From Promethearchaeota archaeon (GTDB taxonomy: Archaea; Asgardarchaeota; Lokiarchaeia; Sigyniarchaeales; SOKP01): a stretch of DNA of 64,000 nt. A program made the position numbers and the translations under genes. The notes below the pieces were generated by a model that was not told the origin of the DNA, made no database searches, and saw nothing but the letters and a program-made list of their open reading frames with translations. Positions 9,316-18,896 of this stretch are shown here, one piece after another. Every line of letters begins with the position of its first letter. Within the stretch, counting starts at the first letter, position 1. The stretch lies in assembly GCA_019058445.1 (NCBI GenBank), contig JAHPZA010000006.1, forward strand, positions 769,063-833,062, in the 5' to 3' direction.

Positions 9316-9335
9316 ATCGATATCGATTATCGATA
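9316..9335. promoter_or_regulatory. Palindromic operator at the predicted transporter transcription start
   Basis: ATCGATATCGAT (9316-9327) is a perfect 12-base palindrome. It overlaps a second inverted repeat TATCGA-TTA-TCGATA (9321-9335), giving three TCGAT units. A repressor bound here would cover the predicted start site. Sharing GATATCGA with the site near padR makes PadR the obvious candidate. Confidence 0.5.
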
Positions 9336-9386
9336 TTATAAAAAAAAGAAGAAAGAAAATAAATCATACTTCTGAGTTGTTTAATT

Positions 9387-10622
9387 ATGGAGAAAGAAGA
9401 AAATAAAACTCAACCCAATCAACGGCTTATCTTCGGAGTATCTATTCCCGTTTTTATTATGGGATTAGTTTCACTTTTTACCGACATTTCGAGCGAAATG
9501 ATTCAAAGTATTTTACCTCTCTTTATTCTATCCATCGGTGGCACAATTTTAATTTTGGGTATTATTTCTGGGGTGACTACAGCATTATCTAACATTTTAA
9601 AAGGAGTTACGGGATGGATGAGCGATAAAATAAATAAAAGAAAACCATTTGTAGTTGCAGGTTATACTATATCAAATCTATCGAAACCATTTATTGGCTT
9701 CAGTCCTTCTTGGGAATTTGTATTAGGCCTAAAAGCGACAGATCGTATTGGTAAGGGATTAAGAACCTCCTCAAGAGATACGCTTATTTCCTACTATGCT
9801 GTAGAGAGAGGTAAGGCTTTCGGTTTACATAGATCCATGGATACTTTAGGGGCGGTTATCGGATCTCTGTTAGCATTTCTACTATTATACTTTGCTTGGA
9901 CATATTCCCAGATAATTTTCTTATCATTAATCCCTGGTATTTGTGCAATCATTTTGATTTTAACTGTAAAAGATGTAGATCCTACAAAACTAGATGATAC
10001 AAAGCTAAGATTCTATGGACATCCTAAAGTAGATAAAATCGATAAAAATTTTGTGAAACTGATTATCATCCTTGGAGTTATTGAATTTGCAAGTTTAGAT
10101 ATCGCTTTTCTTATTATTCGCTCAACGGACTATATACCAGCAGAATCAATATTCCTAATCCCACTATTTTATCTCCTTACAAATATCGTTTATGTTATAT
10201 TCTCCCCAATAAACGGTTCAATATCTGATAAAATAGGGAGAAAACCTGTAATTGTTTTAGGTTTATCACTTTTACTGATTTCTTGTATTATATTAGCTTT
10301 TCCGATTGAAATTTCTCTTAATTCATTGATTTTGATAATTTTAGTTTATTTTCTGTTCGGTTTCTATTTAGCGGCAGTGGATCCGATCTCGAGGGCTTAC
10401 ATAGCTGATTTAGCAGGTAAAAATAAAAGAGGTAGAGCTTACGGATATTATTATTTATCAGTTGGCCTTATTTCACTTGCTGAGTCTATAATTTTTGCCT
10501 TAATCTATGAAATCTATTCATATACGTGGGCATTTATTTATATTTCAATTATGTTATTCATATGTATAATTGTATTTGTTATGACTGATTTCTCTAAAAT
10601 AATCGAGAAAAAGGATATTTAA
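9387..10622 (+). CDS. MFS transporter
   Basis: A 411-residue protein with about twelve transmembrane helices and the loop 2-3 signature shared by major facilitator proteins (GVTGWMSDKINKRKPFVVAG). The equivalent loop in the second half is NGSISDKIGRKPVIVLG. A charged helix with DRIGKGLRTSSRDTLIS lies in the first half. The substrate is not evident; drug or metabolite efflux fits a PadR-controlled gene. It differs clearly from the two related MFS proteins at 15756-17048 and 57921-59213. Transcription probably starts about 75 bases upstream from the TATA box at 9281. Confidence 0.85.
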   Translation: MEKEENKTQPNQRLIFGVSIPVFIMGLVSLFTDISSEMIQSILPLFILSIGGTILILGIISGVTTALSNILKGVTGWMSDKINKRKPFVVAGYTISNLSKPFIGFSPSWEFVLGLKATDRIGKGLRTSSRDTLISYYAVERGKAFGLHRSMDTLGAVIGSLLAFLLLYFAWTYSQIIFLSLIPGICAIILILTVKDVDPTKLDDTKLRFYGHPKVDKIDKNFVKLIIILGVIEFASLDIAFLIIRSTDYIPAESIFLIPLFYLLTNIVYVIFSPINGSISDKIGRKPVIVLGLSLLLISCIILAFPIEISLNSLILIILVYFLFGFYLAAVDPISRAYIADLAGKNKRGRAYGYYYLSVGLISLAESIIFALIYEIYSYTWAFIYISIMLFICIIVFVMTDFSKIIEKKDI

Positions 10623-10680
10623 CTTTTCTTTCTAATCTAAATTGTTCTCATTTCAATTTCTTTTTAAAACAGTATGAATT

Positions 10681-12402
10681 TTAAAATTGATTACTTAAGC
10701 TAACATTTCTATAATTTTTATTTGAACTATAAGCCCATAATGCAGTTTCTATGCTTTTACTGTGAATCCATGTTTTAAGAAATTTTAAATATAGGGTTCT
10801 TCTAGAATAAAGCTTTTTTGAACAATTATTTAGAGTTTTGAGAAATTCTTCATTTTCTAATTTCTTAATTGAATAAGTTAACGATCCCATATCATATAGA
10901 TCCCAATCTTGAGGAAAATTAGCATATATTAATCTATTGTTTTTTTGATAGTCATTGAACAATCTCGTACCCGGTAAAGGGGTTAATATCGTAGTTTGAA
11001 TGATATCAATCCGGTTCTTTAAAATATAATTAACCTTTCTGAACATACTTTCCATAGTTTCTGAATCCGAACCAAAAATAAATGCTCCTAAAACAGCGAT
11101 TTTATATTTATTAATTTTCTTAAAAGCCTGTTCGTATTCAAGTTGAAGATTTAATTTTTTATCCATCACCTTTAGCTCTTCAGGATCGGCCGATTCTAAT
11201 CCTAAAAATACCATCTTGCATCCCGCTTTTCCTGCCCATTTCAATACTTCTTCATTGCTGCCAAAATTAAGTGAAGCTTGACAGAACCAGGTCTTATTTA
11301 ACTTTCTCTCAACCATTCCCTTAAAAAGATTGATTGCTCTTTCTTCTGCATTTTTACCATACCCAAGGATGTTATCATCAACAAAAAAGATATATCTTTG
11401 AGGAATTTGCTCTAATTCATCTAAAACCTCTTCATATGACCGTTGTCTATATTTCCTGCCATTAAAAGCACTCACGGAACAAAAATAACAATCCATAGGA
11501 CAACCTCTTGAAGTTTGGATTGTTCCAAATAAATATTGATTACTAAATATCTCCCGATTTGGAACAATAGAGCTTTTGAGGTCTAGATGAACACCTTCAT
11601 ATTTGTTCTTCAAATCATTGTTTAAAAAATCCTTAATAACCATGGGCCAAATACTTTCTGCCTCTCCAATTACAACACAATCTACATGTTTTAAAGCCTC
11701 ATCAGGCCTCATTGATGCATGTATTCCTCCCATAATAACTGGAATATTATTATTTCTATAATAAGAAGCAATTTCATATGCTCTGTTTGCCACTGAAGTA
11801 AAAGCTGTAATTCCTACCAAATCAGCATCTTCATACTCAAATTTTTCCATATTTTCATCGATTAATTTAATTTGAAATTCTTGGGGAGTTAATGCTGCTA
11901 TTATGCCTAAACCTAAAGGTGGAAACCTTGAAGAAGGATTAATTGTTAATCCCGATTTATCTTCATTTACAGGATTAATTAATACTAACTTTTTTTTACC
12001 TTTTAACAGTTCAAATTTCTTAGATAATAGCTCAATTTCGAATTCTTTTTTCAAATCTCGAATTAAAATGATTATAGCTAAAAAATAAATTACTAGGCTA
12101 ACCATGTAAATGAATAAAAATTGAAATAAGGCAATAAAGCTACCCAAAAGAAAAACTAAACTCATTATAATTGTAGGTATAGAAAAAAATAAAATCGGGA
12201 TAATATATGGTGTTTTATTATTAATTTTTAAAACTACATCTTTATTGTTTATAGTTTCTTTAATCCCAAAAAAATATGGCATCGGATAGAAAAATAGAAA
12301 AGAGGGAATAATGATCCAAATGGAATCCAGCATATAGAACAAAGTAATTACTATTGTAAAAGCAAGAAAGATGAATAATGGGATAAAATATTTCATTCTC
12401 AT
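10681..12402 (-). CDS. B12-binding domain radical SAM protein with N-terminal membrane helices
   Basis: A 573-residue protein. Four transmembrane helices (about 5-115) precede a cobalamin-binding domain (about 138-270, with GITAFTSVANRAYEIASYY and PVIMGGIHASMRPDEAL). A radical SAM domain follows, with the cluster ligands C301, C305 and C308 in RGCPMDCYFC. The layout matches class B cobalamin-dependent radical SAM enzymes, many of which methylate unreactive carbons, including lipids such as hopanoids. Membrane helices suggest a lipid or membrane-associated substrate, but this is inference. It is not the activase type needed by the glycyl radical enzyme at 18897. A GAGAGGTTTT site precedes the ATG. 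Confidence 0.85.
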   Translation of the reverse strand: MRMKYFIPLFIFLAFTIVITLFYMLDSIWIIIPSFLFFYPMPYFFGIKETINNKDVVLKINNKTPYIIPILFFSIPTIIMSLVFLLGSFIALFQFLFIYMVSLVIYFLAIIILIRDLKKEFEIELLSKKFELLKGKKKLVLINPVNEDKSGLTINPSSRFPPLGLGIIAALTPQEFQIKLIDENMEKFEYEDADLVGITAFTSVANRAYEIASYYRNNNIPVIMGGIHASMRPDEALKHVDCVVIGEAESIWPMVIKDFLNNDLKNKYEGVHLDLKSSIVPNREIFSNQYLFGTIQTSRGCPMDCYFCSVSAFNGRKYRQRSYEEVLDELEQIPQRYIFFVDDNILGYGKNAEERAINLFKGMVERKLNKTWFCQASLNFGSNEEVLKWAGKAGCKMVFLGLESADPEELKVMDKKLNLQLEYEQAFKKINKYKIAVLGAFIFGSDSETMESMFRKVNYILKNRIDIIQTTILTPLPGTRLFNDYQKNNRLIYANFPQDWDLYDMGSLTYSIKKLENEEFLKTLNNCSKKLYSRRTLYLKFLKTWIHSKSIETALWAYSSNKNYRNVSLSNQF

Positions 12403-12519
12403 TTTTTAAAACCTCTCATATAGTTAAAAGATATTTCGGAAGAATATATGAATATTTAATAGTCCATAATTTAATGAATGATTTATAGGGATATAAAGGT
12501 AAAATATATTATGTCAATT

Positions 12520-13779
12520 TTATTCATTTGTCCATTGTTCTGCCAAATAAATTATGACTTCTGCGGCCTTCTGTAAGGCTAATGTCGGAATATATTCTTT
12601 TCTTGAGTGAAATAGCAAGCCTCCAGCAAATATATTTGGTGTTGGTATTCCCTTCTCACTTAATTTAGTCCCATCTGTGCCCCCTCGTATTGAATGAATT
12701 TTGACTTCTAAACCTGCTAAATCAATAGCTTTTTTAGCTAATTTAATAGCCTTTTCCTCCTTTTCCAGAAAGGTTAACATGTTATGATATTGATGTAGAA
12801 AATTTAATTCGATTTTTAATCCAGGATAGCGAAGTTCGTATAGAGTTTTTAAAGTTTCCAAATATTTCATGCGGTTTTGATTATTTTTCAAATCAAAATC
12901 TCTAAGTATTAAAGTTGCAGTGGCCTTCTCCTCATTGCCCTCTAAATTCATCAAATGATAAAATCCTACCCTTTCTTCTGTATGTTCTGGTGATTCTGCT
13001 TCAGGTAATTCACTTAAAAATCGACTGGCTATATGGATTGCATTTATCATCAAGTTTTTAGCATATCCCGGATGAACATTAAGCCCTTTAAATTTAATGG
13101 AAGCCCCCCACGCATCAAAACATTCAATTTCTAATTGCCCCATTTCAGAACCATCCAAAGTATAGCAATTCTTAGGCAAAAGATTCTTTTTAATTTTTCT
13201 TGTACCCCGCCCAATTTCCTCATCAGGCGTGAAGCAAATTGTTATCGGCCCATGATTTAATTCGGGAAATTTTTTCCATGCAGCACTGGCAGCCATAATT
13301 TCGGCAATTCCAGCTTTATTATCTGCACCTAATAAAGTATCTCCTTGGGATGTTATTATATCTAAACCAATATATTCACTTAATTGTGGTGAATCTGCAA
13401 TATTTAAGCTAAGTTCTTCATTTTGGGAGAAAAGTATTTCACTCCCATCATAATTTTCATGAATGACAGGTTTCACATCTTTTCCACTTACCGCTTGAGA
13501 GGTATCTAAATGAGCAATTAATCCAATTGGTTTGACCTTTTCAAAACCCTCGCTTGGAGGTAAATTCGCATAAACATAACCAAATTTATCATGTAAAATA
13601 TCTTCTAACTCTAAATCTTTTAATTCCTTGCTCAATAATTTTCCTAATTCCAATTGATTTTCTGTGGATGGAAATGAAGCAGATTTTATATCGGAAGTTG
13701 TCCAAATTTTTACATATCTTAAAAAACGTTCCATCGCATCTTGTAATAAAAATTTTTGAATTTCTTTAGATATCTTCAT
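12520..13779 (-). CDS. pepT: Peptidase T (tripeptide aminopeptidase)
   Basis: A 419-residue cytosolic M20B peptidase removing the N-terminal residue from tripeptides. All landmarks are present: H90 and D92 in IAHLDTS, bridging D153 in LLGADNKAG, the catalytic pair E187-E188 in FTPDEEIGRG, D209 in YTLDGSE, dimerisation-domain H236 in LNVHPGYAKN, and the final metal-binding segment with RGGTDGT and GGLLFHSRKEYIP. The length is normal for PepT (about 410). It sits 117 bases from the radical SAM gene and on the same strand, with no obvious functional link. Confidence 0.92.
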   Translation of the reverse strand: MKISKEIQKFLLQDAMERFLRYVKIWTTSDIKSASFPSTENQLELGKLLSKELKDLELEDILHDKFGYVYANLPPSEGFEKVKPIGLIAHLDTSQAVSGKDVKPVIHENYDGSEILFSQNEELSLNIADSPQLSEYIGLDIITSQGDTLLGADNKAGIAEIMAASAAWKKFPELNHGPITICFTPDEEIGRGTRKIKKNLLPKNCYTLDGSEMGQLEIECFDAWGASIKFKGLNVHPGYAKNLMINAIHIASRFLSELPEAESPEHTEERVGFYHLMNLEGNEEKATATLILRDFDLKNNQNRMKYLETLKTLYELRYPGLKIELNFLHQYHNMLTFLEKEEKAIKLAKKAIDLAGLEVKIHSIRGGTDGTKLSEKGIPTPNIFAGGLLFHSRKEYIPTLALQKAAEVIIYLAEQWTNE

Positions 13780-13963
13780 TTTTAACTCTTAATTATTATG
13801 TATTTTAAACTAAAAACAACTATATTTAAGAATAACTTATGAAAAAAGTATAAAATTTTTTGGGTATTTTCAATAATTAAGAACAAATTAGCTATTATTT
13901 ATATATTCCAATTTAAATATTACATGTATAGAATTTCTCTTTAAAAAATTGTTGATTTTAATT

Positions 13964-14695
13964 ATGGTAGAATTAACACCTATAGAAATACTAAATGGCT
14001 CAATGTCTATCGTTATGGTCACTATCATTATAATCGTAGGTATAGCTTTGATCTCGAAATATTTTAAATACAAAAGTAGACCTCTTCTATTTATGGGCAT
14101 TAGTCTGATATTACTCATATCAGTATGGTTTACGCATGGATTAGCACTTATTTTAATACTTACAACTGGAAATGGACTATCTCCAGAAATATTTTTCATA
14201 TGTGAGTATACTCTGATTCCGTGGGCTACATTGGCTTGGATGGTTGTAATTACTGAACTTATGTACAAGGATAAGCAGAAATTGATTTTATCAATATATG
14301 CCATCTTTGGAGTTGTATATACCGTGATTTTTTATTATCTCTTGTTTACGAATATTGCATTAATAGGGGAACTAGAAAGTCCAATTGATCCGCATAATGG
14401 ACCTTTTATGACGGGTTATCTTCTCATTATATTAATTAATGTATTTATAACCGGACTTTTATTTTTCCGCGATAGTCGTAAAAGTCAAGATTCGGAAATC
14501 CGATTAAAAGGACTTTTATTCTTCTTATCAAGTACATCATTAGTGATAGCCTCGATTTTAGATACTTTCCCTTTGAACATCATACTTATAATCGTAGTAA
14601 GAGGACTTCTTGTTTTAGCTTCTATAGAAGTATATGGTGCCTTTTTACTTCCTAATTGGATGAAAAAACTCTTTTTGAAGCAAGAATCTTCTTGA
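13964..14695 (+). CDS. Seven-helix membrane protein of unknown function
   Basis: A protein of 243 residues when started at the ATG at 13964 (MVELTPIEIL); a TTG at 13949 would add five. It has about seven evenly spaced hydrophobic helices and short loops, and a C-terminal NWMKKLFLKQ tail that is probably cytoplasmic. The layout resembles stand-alone seven-helix sensor domains that elsewhere precede histidine kinases, but no signalling domain follows. I do not recognise a family. Confidence 0.6.
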   Translation: MVELTPIEILNGSMSIVMVTIIIIVGIALISKYFKYKSRPLLFMGISLILLISVWFTHGLALILILTTGNGLSPEIFFICEYTLIPWATLAWMVVITELMYKDKQKLILSIYAIFGVVYTVIFYYLLFTNIALIGELESPIDPHNGPFMTGYLLIILINVFITGLLFFRDSRKSQDSEIRLKGLLFFLSSTSLVIASILDTFPLNIILIIVVRGLLVLASIEVYGAFLLPNWMKKLFLKQESS

Positions 14696-14705
14696 TTTTC
14701 AGGAG

Positions 14706-14722
14706 TTTTTCTTTTTTTTTTT
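14706..14722. terminator. T-tract between convergent genes
   Basis: Two runs of T (five, then eleven, split by one C) lie just after the stop of the seven-helix protein. Archaeal termination commonly occurs at such T-rich tracts. There is no strong hairpin. Confidence 0.4.
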
Positions 14723-14743
14723 AATTCCTATTATTTAAAATAA

Positions 14744-15592
14744 TTAATATCCAAGAAAATTGGATGTTTTAGAACTCATAGCAAGCTTTATATTAAAATA
14801 ATTATGAATAACCTCAAATAAGAAATCTATATATTGTGGTTGAATTTTTATATCTTTAGTCTCATTAAAATAATCTATAATCTTCTTAGTTGTCAGCTCT
14901 TCATTCTTTTCTAAGTTTTCATTAAATAAAATAATTTCTTGGGTTAATGTAAATACTTTTTGAATTTCATTTCTTAATAAAATTAAACTAGATTTTGTAT
15001 CTTGTTCAGCTAAAAACATTTGTACAATTGTCCTTTCTATGTTTATCTTTTTAGGTTTCATGATATCATTCTTATCGTTAATAACTGCATTATCATCAAT
15101 TATGACGCAATTTTTATACTTTTTCTTATCTTTTTTGTAGTTTTCTCTTGTTTCCAAAGCTATATTGAGTTCAAACGAGTTTTGAAAGATAAATTTGAAA
15201 AAATTACTTAAATGGCTATGTAGAGATTCCATGTTATTTAGAATCAAGATATCTTTTTTATAAAAAACACCACGGAGAATAAATGTTAGCCAGAGAGCAT
15301 TAATATTGAGAGTGATCAAATACACATCAATAAGATCAAGACTGGGAATTTCTGCTTCTACTAAATTATGTTCTAACTCAATTTTAGGAGTTTCAATTTT
15401 AAAATCGGTAATAAAACTATCTCTTACTTTCAAATTTTTATCTATGTAAGCTACAAAAGAATGTGGGCAAATTAAATTTTCAGAGACATTGATTGCTGAA
15501 ATGCCTCTATCACTCTTAAGGATGAGATTCTCTTCTACCTCAATTGTTCCTTTTTTAGTACAAAGAGGACACAAAATTTCAATTTCTACCAT
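14744..15592 (-). CDS. Uncharacterised protein with N-terminal zinc-ribbon-like motif
   Basis: A 282-residue protein. The N-terminus carries CPLC at residues 8-11 and, after about 30 residues, CPHSFVAYIDKNLKVRDSF, which together suggest a half-complete zinc ribbon or metal knuckle. The rest is helical and lacks recognisable enzymatic motifs. I recall similar N-termini in Asgard small-GTPase-associated hypothetical proteins, but cannot confirm it. It is convergent with the seven-helix protein. Function unknown. Confidence 0.55.
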   Translation of the reverse strand: MVEIEILCPLCTKKGTIEVEENLILKSDRGISAINVSENLICPHSFVAYIDKNLKVRDSFITDFKIETPKIELEHNLVEAEIPSLDLIDVYLITLNINALWLTFILRGVFYKKDILILNNMESLHSHLSNFFKFIFQNSFELNIALETRENYKKDKKKYKNCVIIDDNAVINDKNDIMKPKKINIERTIVQMFLAEQDTKSSLILLRNEIQKVFTLTQEIILFNENLEKNEELTTKKIIDYFNETKDIKIQPQYIDFLFEVIHNYFNIKLAMSSKTSNFLGY

Positions 15593-15755
15593 GATCTTTT
15601 CAAAATTTATGATATTTCTATATTATTTATATCCTTTAACCCCGATATAAATGTATTGTGTTTATTTAACTTACTTTTGTGTACTAAAACATATTTTTTT
15701 TATTTAGATTTTACTGTTTTATAGGATAAAAGTGAAAAAATTAGCAAATTTTTAT

Positions 15756-17048
15756 TTATTTAATTTCCTTTAAATCTATACCCTTAGTTTCTACTAAGAA
15801 TTTATAAATTAGTGGTATATTTACTAATAGAAGCAACGAAAATATTAGAAAAGCTACTTCTAATGAATAAAAATATGTAATTATACCTGTTATTATTAAT
15901 CCCGTGGTACCTCCTATTGCGCCAATAACAATTTTAAATCCTGTTCCTGTTCCTCTTGCATCAGTAGGGACTAATTCTATGGTAGTTATACTAGTCAGTA
16001 CCCAGAGCCCCCAGAATGCAATATTCATCATGCTTGTCCCTATACAAGCCAAAAGTAATGCCGATCCAGGAATTTGGATCCCATTTATTAAGATCATAGC
16101 ACCTATGAAAAATATTGAACAATAAATATATAATAGTGGTTTTCTTCCAATTTTATCTGCAAATATGCCAGTAAGAATATATCCAAGAATAACTGCTAAG
16201 CTCATTACGGTCACAACTATATTGACGTCGCCTTCATTCAAATTTGGGCTCTGTGATATAAAGAGTTCTCCTAATGTGATATAAATATAATTCATTGACC
16301 AAATAAATGCTAATATCATTAATGAGATATATGCCATTCGACGTTCAGATTTAAAAATAATATGAAGATTTTTTTTCAGTTGATTAGCCCTTTCTTTTGT
16401 GGAAGGTCTATTTGCTTTGGCTTCTTGAAATGTTGACGTTTCTTTAATTGTTAAAATCACTATTATCCCTAAGGGAATTCCTAATGCAATTGAAAAATAT
16501 GTCATACCTCGCCAGGCACCCTTAGGGGCACCCTCATATATATAAATCGAACGAAATACGGGCATTAATACAGCACCGATTATACCGCCAATTAAGACAA
16601 TATTTGTCCAAAAAGCTTTTTTCTCAGGAGGTGATTCTTCGTTAATATATATCAACCAAATATCCGAAGCGGCAAAAATCCCAAGTAAAAATCGATAAAT
16701 AGTATATTCGACAATATTCCTCGAAAACAGAATTCCTACTGAAGAAAGAGCCAAACCAAAAATAGTCATAACTAATAAATGCTTTCTTCCAATTTTATCT
16801 GATGAATACCAAACAAGAAAAGCTACATAAGACCCTAAAGAAGCAATTGCCACTGAAAACGCAAAAATGGAGTTTGCAACATTTTGAGGATAGTCTGACA
16901 AGAATTCTTCAACGACTTTAGAAGGAATCACCGCATTATAAAAGCCTGTATAAGTATCGAGAATTTGGACAAGAATCATAATGAATATCATATATTTGAA
17001 ATAGCCTTCAGATCTTACAGTTGAGTTTTCATTATTTAAATCAGCCAT
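15756..17048 (-). CDS. MFS transporter, paralogue A
   Basis: A 430-residue, twelve-helix MFS protein of the metabolite/H+ symporter (sugar-porter or organic-acid) kind. Signatures are WYSSDKIGRKHLLVM between helices 2 and 3, RFLLGIFAASDIWLIYINEESPPEKKA around helices 4-5, and FADKIGRKPLLYIY in the second half. It is a close relative of the protein at 57921-59213, which shares almost the whole N-terminal segment. It lies directly downstream of FAD oxidase copy 1 (100 bases, same strand). Uptake of the oxidase substrate, likely an organic acid, is a reasonable inference. Confidence 0.88.
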   Translation of the reverse strand: MADLNNENSTVRSEGYFKYMIFIMILVQILDTYTGFYNAVIPSKVVEEFLSDYPQNVANSIFAFSVAIASLGSYVAFLVWYSSDKIGRKHLLVMTIFGLALSSVGILFSRNIVEYTIYRFLLGIFAASDIWLIYINEESPPEKKAFWTNIVLIGGIIGAVLMPVFRSIYIYEGAPKGAWRGMTYFSIALGIPLGIIVILTIKETSTFQEAKANRPSTKERANQLKKNLHIIFKSERRMAYISLMILAFIWSMNYIYITLGELFISQSPNLNEGDVNIVVTVMSLAVILGYILTGIFADKIGRKPLLYIYCSIFFIGAMILINGIQIPGSALLLACIGTSMMNIAFWGLWVLTSITTIELVPTDARGTGTGFKIVIGAIGGTTGLIITGIITYFYSLEVAFLIFSLLLLVNIPLIYKFLVETKGIDLKEIK

Positions 17049-17148
17049 GATTACAACTTTGTCATAAAGCTATATATATCTTCAAGAAATTAGAGTAAAA
17101 ATCGAGTATGTAAAAATGATATTGAATAATTAAGAGAGTTTAGATCGC

Positions 17149-18678
17149 TTAATTACCATCTTTTATTATATGTGTAGTGATATCATCTTCATAGCTATAC
17201 ATATGAAATTTATGGGGGCTTAATAGAAAATTCGGATCAACAGTTTTTTTTATATTTTTGAAAAATTGGCTAAATTCAGGAGTGTATGCGTCAGCTTCGA
17301 CTATTGATTGTGAAATAGATTCTCCTAACCAATAGTGTACCGCACCATATTTCACTTGGTACCTTAATTTTTTATGCCAAATATCCATGGCAATTTGGCG
17401 TTGATCCTCAACATTTTCAGCATTAAAACCACCCGCTGCTACACAGTTTCCATTTGGTAAAAGATGCAAAGATCGCGCGAACAATGAAAAGCTCTGATGT
17501 GGAAATTCGCTTTTATGTTCGTTATCAAATTGAATGCTGGATTGTTCTTTTTCTGATATGGCAGAAATTGGAATTTTATGACAGGTAACGCATGAAATTT
17601 TAGGAGGGGCTAAAGAAATGAATTTATTAAAGTAAGTGTACGAGAATTTTAGATTGTAATCCCAATCCTTAGATAATTCTTCATCTAAATCAATTTCTTG
17701 CCATTCAAAAGGTCTAGAGTCATTTTTTAATATCTCATCTACTTTTTCAAGATACACATCCATAATTCTCTCGTCAAAAGCTTCAAGAAATATTGAAAAA
17801 ACGGGTCCCCTCAATCTAGCTTTTTTCGGAGGACGATTTTTTGCTAACGTGGACAATAGTCGCACTACTGCGAGAGGCACTACATAAAGATCTTGTAGGC
17901 CATCACTCACTTCCTTTCGCAATTTATGCATTAATTTAAAAACGGTGTTATAGTCGTCTTTTTGGAGCATATAGTTCCTAAAGATTCTTATAGGCGCATT
18001 GGGAAATAATCTTAAGAACGCTTTAGTTTTAATTCCTAGTGTTCCTACATCTCCCATAAATAATCCCGTAAAATCAGGTGCAACGCCATATCGACAGAAA
18101 GGGGTAGCATATTTATTTGCCGCAGAACCTGTTCTAATAATCGTACCCTGTGGATTGGGAAGCACAACCTCAACACCTAAGCATATGTCTGGGACCAAAC
18201 CATACTTAGTTGACCCAAATCCTGCGGTGCTATTTGAAAGACCACCTCCTATGGTTGCCGAATATCCACTTCCCGGTCCTATAATTCCAGTAGTTAGACC
18301 TTTTGCCTGTAATTCAGAAAGCAATGTTCCCCAAGTAACACCACATTCAATCTCGCAATAAAAGTCAGACTCATTAATCTCTATAATTTTATTCATTCTC
18401 GTAAGGTCAATGAGGATCCCTCCCTCCGAAACAGATCCTCCAACTAGATCTGCTCCTCCTCCACGAGGAACCATGTGTATTTTATATTTGTTCGCAATTT
18501 TTACAATCTCCGATACTTCTTGTGTTGTTTCAGGCAAAATAATAACATCTGCCCATCTATCTGGAAATGCGGGATCCACATTTCGTGAATATGCTGCTTT
18601 CATAAAATCCTTATCAGTAATATATTTAGATCCTACAATGCTTTCCATTTCTTTATAGGCATTCTTAACTTTTGACAT
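17149..18678 (-). CDS. FAD-linked oxidase, GlcD/VAO-type, copy 1
   Basis: A 509-residue cytosolic flavoprotein. The PCMH-type FAD domain (about 40-225) shows PRGGGADLVGGS (71-82), GPGSGYSATIGGGLSNST (134-151) and FMGDVGTLGIKT (207-218). The remainder is the cap domain, ending VDPNFLLSPHKFH. Relatives oxidise 2-hydroxy acids or phenolic compounds and hand electrons to iron-sulfur partners. A CVTCH motif (363-367) is shared in form by copies 3 and 4. Three more copies lie at 35126, 43693 and 51566; the FAD segments are nearly identical while the region 225-340 differs most, which suggests changed substrates. The ATG at 18678 follows AAGGGGA. A broken fifth copy lies just upstream. Confidence 0.88.
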   Translation of the reverse strand: MSKVKNAYKEMESIVGSKYITDKDFMKAAYSRNVDPAFPDRWADVIILPETTQEVSEIVKIANKYKIHMVPRGGGADLVGGSVSEGGILIDLTRMNKIIEINESDFYCEIECGVTWGTLLSELQAKGLTTGIIGPGSGYSATIGGGLSNSTAGFGSTKYGLVPDICLGVEVVLPNPQGTIIRTGSAANKYATPFCRYGVAPDFTGLFMGDVGTLGIKTKAFLRLFPNAPIRIFRNYMLQKDDYNTVFKLMHKLRKEVSDGLQDLYVVPLAVVRLLSTLAKNRPPKKARLRGPVFSIFLEAFDERIMDVYLEKVDEILKNDSRPFEWQEIDLDEELSKDWDYNLKFSYTYFNKFISLAPPKISCVTCHKIPISAISEKEQSSIQFDNEHKSEFPHQSFSLFARSLHLLPNGNCVAAGGFNAENVEDQRQIAMDIWHKKLRYQVKYGAVHYWLGESISQSIVEADAYTPEFSQFFKNIKKTVDPNFLLSPHKFHMYSYEDDITTHIIKDGN

Positions 18679-18781
18679 GCATTCCCCTTGATTTTAAAGA
18701 ATAATTATATTAAAATAGGTAATGAGAAATAATATAAATTATTTTCACGTAAAATTTTAAACCTTTTTGAGGAGTATCAAT

Positions 18782-18859
18782 AATAAAATCTTTATTAGTA
18801 ACAAATTTAGATCCAATAATGTCCTCAATTTCTTATTAAGCCTTTTTTGTTTTTACCAT
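18782..18859 (-). pseudogene. N-terminal remnant of a fifth FAD oxidase
   Basis: From an ATG at 18859 the sequence reads MVKTKKA, two stop codons, then EIEDIIGSKFVTNKDFI, which aligns codon for codon with the N-termini of the four intact oxidases (MSKVKDAYKEIEGIVG...ITDKDFM). The stops replace the conserved Tyr-Lys pair. Similarity ends after about 26 codons. This is a decayed stub of a further copy, lying immediately upstream of copy 1. Confidence 0.75.
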
Positions 18860-18896
18860 AAATCTCATGTAAATTTTAATTTCAACGTTATTCTTT

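Noticed and set aside
10681..12402. Radical SAM protein as activase of the glycyl radical enzyme
   Set aside because: It has a cobalamin domain and membrane helices and lacks the short form and extra clusters of PflA-type activases.
13888..14304. 138-codon minus-strand frame opposite the seven-helix protein
   Set aside because: It is the complement of a hydrophobic coding region; the plus strand has the coherent helix pattern.
17578..17592. CxxCH as a heme-c attachment site in the oxidases
   Set aside because: No signal peptide, no cytochrome maturation genes, and one paralogue lacks it; kept only as an observation on cysteines.
17999..18361. Open frame antisense to oxidase copy 1, with similar antisense frames at 36018-36341, 44573-44911 and 52494-52817
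   Set aside because: They recur only because the four oxidases are paralogous on the other strand; no start context or family match.
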